Assembly: GCA_964613035.1 (NCBI GenBank)
Contig: CAZTFQ010000008.1
Location: 1 to 64,000 of the forward strand
DNA: 64,000 bases
Direction of reading: 5' to 3'
DNA from: CAVIQK01 sp964613035
GTDB taxonomy: Bacteria > Bacillota > Clostridia > Christensenellales > DTU072
Part shown: one piece after another, positions 61,058 to 64,000 of the stretch
How the letters are laid out: each line of letters starts with the position of its first letter
Numbering within the stretch: the first letter of the stretch is position 1
Notes under the pieces: model-generated
Database searches by the model: none
What the model saw: the letters and a program-made list of their open reading frames with translations, nothing else
What the model was told of the DNA's origin: nothing
Translations under genes and position numbers: made by a program

Positions 61058-61183
61058 GATTTTGCGGAGAATTGCGTGTCAGGCGAGCAAACGTGCGAAG
61101 CGCAGCGCCGACGTGTAGTAAACCTACTCTAGGCGCGAGCATCGTAAACGTTGCGAAGCATCACGCGCAATTCTACCAAAATC
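61058..61183. repeat. Palindromic element, copy D (overlaps nusG stop)
   Basis: Ends GATTTTGCGGAGAATTGCG (61058-61076) and CGCAATTCTACCAAAATC (61166-61183) are near-perfect inverted repeats; the right arm includes part of the nusG stop codon. The core closely matches copy B: GCAAACGTGCGAAGCGCAGC, GCCGACGTGTAGTAAACCTA, CTCTAGGCGCGAGCATCG and TTGCGAAGCATCACGC. The core matches while the end sequences differ between copies, yet each pair of ends remains complementary. Confidence 0.78.
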
Positions 61184-61706
61184 AGATTTTTTCGATTTGA
61201 TTAAATTCCAGCTCCACCGGCGTCTGTCTGCCGAACATCTGTACTACGACGCGGACCTTTTGTTTTTCGACGTCTATCTCGTCTACTACGCCGATGAAGG
61301 TTTCGAGAGCACCCGCGACGACCTTGACGGAATCGCCCACGTTGACGTTGAAGTCGTCTATGGTGACTTTTTCCAGTCCCATACGCTTGATCTCGTCATT
61401 GGTGAGAGGGAGAGCTTTACCCTGAGGACCGACGAAACCCGTTACGCCCTTGGTATTGGTAATCATATACCAGAGGTCGTTGTTGTAGATCATCTTGACG
61501 AAAACGTAACTGGGGTACTTCTTTCTCTCGATGACCTTACGCTTGCCGTTACGCTCGACGATGTCTTCTTCCACGGGAATGGCAATCTCCGTAATGGTAT
61601 CCTGGAGATTGTTGTTCTCGATCATCTTTTCGAGATTGTTTTTAACTACGTTTTCATACGTCGCATAGGTATGCAGAACGTACCATTTCAGACCGTTGTT
61701 ATCCAT
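61182..61706 (-). CDS. nusG: Transcription termination/antitermination protein NusG
   Basis: 174 aa. NGN domain (start GLKWYVLHTYATYENVVKNNLEKMI; SYVFVKMIYNNDLWYMITNTKGVTGFVG) and a C-terminal KOW domain (VGDSVKVVAGALETFIGVVDEIDVEKQKVRVVVQMFGRQTPVELEF). It binds RNA polymerase and affects pausing, and its KOW domain binds S10 or Rho. It lies 9 bp after secE. Confidence 0.99.
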   Translation of the reverse strand: MDNNGLKWYVLHTYATYENVVKNNLEKMIENNNLQDTITEIAIPVEEDIVERNGKRKVIERKKYPSYVFVKMIYNNDLWYMITNTKGVTGFVGPQGKALPLTNDEIKRMGLEKVTIDDFNVNVGDSVKVVAGALETFIGVVDEIDVEKQKVRVVVQMFGRQTPVELEFNQIEKI

Positions 61707-61715
61707 ATCAGACTC

Positions 61716-62036
61716 CTACACCATAGCGAAGTTGAGGAGTGCGGTGAGTCCCAGGTCGATGCAAGTAACGATCACGACGAACACGAACACGAACAGTAAT
61801 ACCATCCAGGTCTGTTTGAAAACGCCGTTTTCGGACTTCTTGGACAAGAGAGAGGGCCACTCGACCTTCTTGAGCTCCGACCAAACTTCCTTAAAGAAAC
61901 GGACAATCCTGTTGGGACCTTTTTTCTCGTTCTTTTTTGCTTTCGCTTTGCTCTTGGCGCGTTCTTCCTTGACCTCCTGATCGGTAGGCTGCTCGGGAAG
62001 TGCCTCGAGATTGAGCATATCCTTATCGTTGGGCAT
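61716..62036 (-). CDS. secE: Protein translocase subunit SecE
   Basis: 106 aa. A long, lysine/glutamate-rich cytoplasmic N-terminus (about 60 residues) precedes the conserved amphipathic helix (FFKEVWSELKKVEWPS) and one transmembrane segment (about 77-98). It clamps SecY (42023-43342). The single-TM form is standard for Firmicutes; the N-terminal extension is longer than the ~60-aa Bacillus protein. Confidence 0.97.
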   Translation of the reverse strand: MPNDKDMLNLEALPEQPTDQEVKEERAKSKAKAKKNEKKGPNRIVRFFKEVWSELKKVEWPSLLSKKSENGVFKQTWMVLLFVFVFVVIVTCIDLGLTALLNFAMV

Positions 62037-62046
62037 ATCGAACTCC

Positions 62047-62196
62047 TTATTTGGTCTCTTTATGGACCGTGGTCTTTTTGCAGAACTTGCAATACTTCTT
62101 GATTTCTATTCTATCAGGAGTATTCTTTTTATTCTTGGTGGTGTCGTAATTTCTTTGCTTACATTCGGTACAAGCAAGGGTAATTTTGACGCGCAT
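62047..62196 (-). CDS. rpmG: 50S ribosomal protein L33 (zinc form)
   Basis: 49 aa: MRVKITLACTECKQRNYDTT and CKFCKKTTVHKETK with two CxxC pairs, the zinc-binding form. It heads the rpmG-secE-nusG group, 10 bp ahead of secE, as in most Firmicutes. The GGAGG site is 8 nt upstream. Confidence 0.98.
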   Translation of the reverse strand: MRVKITLACTECKQRNYDTTKNKKNTPDRIEIKKYCKFCKKTTVHKETK

Positions 62197-62247
62197 GATG
62201 GTTTACCTCCATAAAAAAATTGACCTCTCGTGAGGTATAGCTAATGT

Positions 62248-62276
62248 AATATAACACGCCTACGCCCTATTGTCAA
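62248..62276 (-). promoter_or_regulatory. rpmG-secE-nusG promoter
   Basis: -35 TTGACA (62271-62276), 17-nt spacer, -10 TATATT (62248-62253) with extended TGT. A small ACCTC/GAGGT hairpin lies in the leader (about 62223-62236). Confidence 0.88.
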
Positions 62277-62333
62277 CCGTTTTTCAAAAACTCTCCCTAA
62301 AGATTTCACACGCACGCGTCTATATAAGAAAAC

Positions 62334-62355
62334 GGAGCGCACCTCGACGCTCCGC
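62334..62355 (-). terminator. Terminator after the phosphoribosyltransferase gene
   Basis: Minus strand CGGAGCG (62355-62349), 8-nt loop, CGCTCCG (62340-62334), followed by TTTTCTTAT. Confidence 0.88.
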
Positions 62356-62373
62356 TCGATTTTTATTCTACGA

Positions 62374-62910
62374 TTACAGAAGGGGTATAACGCCCAGATA
62401 GACGATATCTTCTCTGTCCGCCGCCGCGCCTTCCGCCAGTACGAAAGCTTTTTTCGCTATTATTCCGCCCGCCATGGTGACCAGCTCCTCGAGCCCCTCG
62501 AGGCTGTTGCCCGTGGACACGACGTCGTCTACTATTCCCACGCGTTTGCCTTTTAGCAGATCCGCGTCAAACTTGGACAGATAGAGTTTTTGCACCTGAC
62601 CGGTGGTTATGCTGGACTTAATGGCGACTTCTATGCCGTCCTGCATATAGAGTTTCTTCGACTTACGCGCCACCGCGTAATAGTGATGTCCCAGCTCTCT
62701 TGCCATAACGTGCGTCAGCTGGAGCCCCTTGGACTCGGCGGTAATAAGCACGTCCACGTCTCCTATCAGCTTGGCAAGCTCCTTGCCGCAATACTCGGTC
62801 ATCTCGGCGTTGCCGTGAAGATTGAAGAATGCTATATTGATTCCGCTGGGAAGCGGAAGAATAGGCAATTGCGCTTTGTATCCCTTAAGGTCTACCTCAT
62901 AATAATTCAT
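62374..62910 (-). CDS. Purine-type phosphoribosyltransferase (adenine phosphoribosyltransferase-like)
   Basis: 178 aa. The PRPP-binding motif VGIVDDVVSTGNSLEGL (about 123-139) is the hallmark of type I phosphoribosyltransferases. The preceding ITAESKG loop, VMARELGHHYYAVARKSKKLYM and the LKGKR strand fit the Apt/Xpt branch. It would salvage a purine base with PRPP in the cytoplasm. Residues 1-35 differ from canonical Apt, so the exact base (adenine or xanthine) is open. Transcribed alone with its own promoter and terminator. Confidence 0.9.
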   Translation of the reverse strand: MNYYEVDLKGYKAQLPILPLPSGINIAFFNLHGNAEMTEYCGKELAKLIGDVDVLITAESKGLQLTHVMARELGHHYYAVARKSKKLYMQDGIEVAIKSSITTGQVQKLYLSKFDADLLKGKRVGIVDDVVSTGNSLEGLEELVTMAGGIIAKKAFVLAEGAAADREDIVYLGVIPLL

Positions 62911-62952
62911 AACAACTTCTCCTGTAGGTCGTGAAGATTTTCAACGATTACT

Positions 62953-62980
62953 ATTTTATCACATAACGCGGAGTTGTCAA
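62953..62980 (-). promoter_or_regulatory. Promoter of the phosphoribosyltransferase gene
   Basis: -35 TTGACA (62975-62980), 16-nt spacer, -10 TAAAAT (62953-62958) with extended TGA. AGGAGAAG ribosome binding site before the ATG at 62910. Confidence 0.8.
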
Positions 62981-63026
62981 CGCATATAAATCAAAATCGA
63001 CAAGTCCGAATATTATGTTTTAATTA

Positions 63027-64000
63027 TTAATTCCCCTGAATACGTTTCCTTTTGAACTCGCGCAACATCTCGGTTCTCCTGACTATGGAATCTTTTCTCT
63101 GACGGTCAAGTTCCGCCTTAGCCTGAAACTCCTCTTCGTCTCCGTCCTGTCTGGTAAGGGAATAAGACTCGCTTGTTAAGCAGACGAAGTCCTTTGCCGT
63201 CTTACCCCCGTCCGCGCAGTAGTTGTCGTAAAGATGAATACGATCGTCATCGTTTTCCGCTATCCAACAATTATAATAAACGTCTATCTTGTTCAACAAA
63301 GGACAATCACGGAAAGCTCCCTTGCCTATCTTGGTGACGTAATAAGGGATTTTCAGTTCGGTGAGACTAGAACAGTTCTCCAGTAAAAACGGACCGATGC
63401 TCCTTAAAAATATCGGCAACTCCATGAATATGAGCGCAGTACAACCTCTGAAACAAGAGTCTTCTATCTCTCTGGTCGCGTCGCCGAGGAAAACCACGTC
63501 TCTTAGAGACGGACAGTTTTCGAAAGCGGCACTTTCGATCTTCTCGACAGTATCGGGGATCATAATCACTTCCAACTTTTTCGCTCCCGAAAAACAGAGG
63601 CGAGGAATAATCTTGACGTCCGGTAAAAAGCAATTGACGATATTGGGATGATCTCTTAAGAGACATTGACCGAGTATCACCGTATCGGTATTAAAACTGA
63701 TCCTCGTCTCGGACTCGTCCACCAGCACGGCGTAATAATGCGGATTGTTGTTTATTTTGACGTACGTGATTCCTCCCTCTTTCGTATTGATCTTAGGACA
63801 CTCGGTGAACGCTTCCGTAATATTGGTTATCCCGTCCGGCATGGTGACTTCTTTTAAGTTTTTACATCCCTTAAAAGAACCGTACTCAATCGACGACAAA
63901 GTCGGTAAAATAAGCAGTTTTTCCAGCTTGGTCTTATTGCCGAAATTATTCGAGAAATATCCTCCCAGCTCCGTAACGTCGATATTGTCGATCGACTTAG
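63027..64000 (-). CDS. BspA-like leucine-rich-repeat (LRR_5) protein, N-terminal part beyond window
   Basis: The frame stays open to the right edge, so the true start is past 64000; 324 codons are visible. LRR_5 repeats run through most of it: LEKLLILPTLSSIEYGSFKG, LKEVTMPDGITNI, LEVIMIPDTVEKIESAAFEN, LRDVVFLGDATREIEDSCFRG, LIFMELPIFLRSIGPFLLEN, LTELKIPYYVTKIGKGAFRD. The C-terminal ~40 residues are highly charged (DGDEEEFQAKAELDRQRKD, then ending FKRKRIQGN). Without the start it is not possible to say if it is secreted; the basic, signal-free C-terminus suggests it may be cytoplasmic or a membrane-associated form. Confidence 0.88.
   Translation of the reverse strand, partial: KSIDNIDVTELGGYFSNNFGNKTKLEKLLILPTLSSIEYGSFKGCKNLKEVTMPDGITNITEAFTECPKINTKEGGITYVKINNNPHYYAVLVDESETRISFNTDTVILGQCLLRDHPNIVNCFLPDVKIIPRLCFSGAKKLEVIMIPDTVEKIESAAFENCPSLRDVVFLGDATREIEDSCFRGCTALIFMELPIFLRSIGPFLLENCSSLTELKIPYYVTKIGKGAFRDCPLLNKIDVYYNCWIAENDDDRIHLYDNYCADGGKTAKDFVCLTSESYSLTRQDGDEEEFQAKAELDRQRKDSIVRRTEMLREFKRKRIQGN

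Noticed and set aside
59235..61183. CRISPR array
   Set aside because: The repeats are long, few and diverged, with no regular short repeat-spacer pattern and no cas genes.

Overview
The window looks like a chromosomal piece of an uncultured, monoderm, low-to-mid GC bacterium of the Firmicutes (Bacillota), most likely a gut-type Clostridia. The reasons are the S10-spc-alpha ribosomal protein order with adk, map, a KOW protein, infA and rpmJ in the middle; zinc-binding (CxxC) forms of several ribosomal proteins; lipobox lipoproteins; consensus sigma-A promoters (TTGACA-17-TATAAT); a DinR/LexA-type SOS box; and BspA-like LRR, Ig-like and DUF6273 surface proteins. The taxon is inferred, not proven. 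The 16S fragment at the left edge could settle it. A run of 100 N (2871-2970) is an assembly gap.

Layout. 1-1000: 5' end of a 16S rRNA gene (minus) behind three near-identical tandem promoters. 1000-9600: mixed metabolic and transport genes: sugar acetyltransferase, zinc dehydrogenase cut by the gap, tRNA-Arg(CCG), TetR regulator with a small membrane protein, YbaK-type deacylase, nitroreductase, a DUF1538 membrane protein with a double P-II-like protein, PnuC behind a structured leader, and an EamA exporter. 9600-15400: uvrB-uvrA under an SOS box, then coaX. 15480-36680: a large glycan-type locus on the minus strand. An ArsR-type regulator is followed by a solute-binding lipoprotein, two ABC sugar permeases, four large lipoproteins (Ig-like, DUF4838 and beta-helix/GLUG modules), a glutaminase-A-like protein and a GH20 hexosaminidase. 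No transport ATPase is present, so a shared one is implied.

36946-52562 holds an unbroken 32-gene ribosomal cluster from rpsJ to rplQ, with a strong promoter in front of rpsJ and an internal promoter in front of rpsM. 52782-58400 is accessory: a small XRE regulator sharing a divergent, twin-operator control region with a cysteine-repeat lipoprotein, a membrane-anchored unknown, and an LRR lipoprotein whose promoter contains a 13-base G run. 58500-59583 is a remnant of a small rolling-circle element (88-aa protein, large palindrome, truncated HUH Rep) followed by duplicated repeat units. 59584-62196 is rpmG-secE-nusG-rplK-rplA, with two palindromic elements between nusG and rplK and a third after rplA. 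The window ends with a purine-type phosphoribosyltransferase and part of another LRR protein.

The most interesting points are the possible phase-variable promoter at 58423-58460, the twin XRE operators at 53001-53040, the palindromic repeat family near 59.3-61.2 kb, the rolling-circle remnant, and the operon of duplicated beta-helix lipoproteins attached to an ABC importer.
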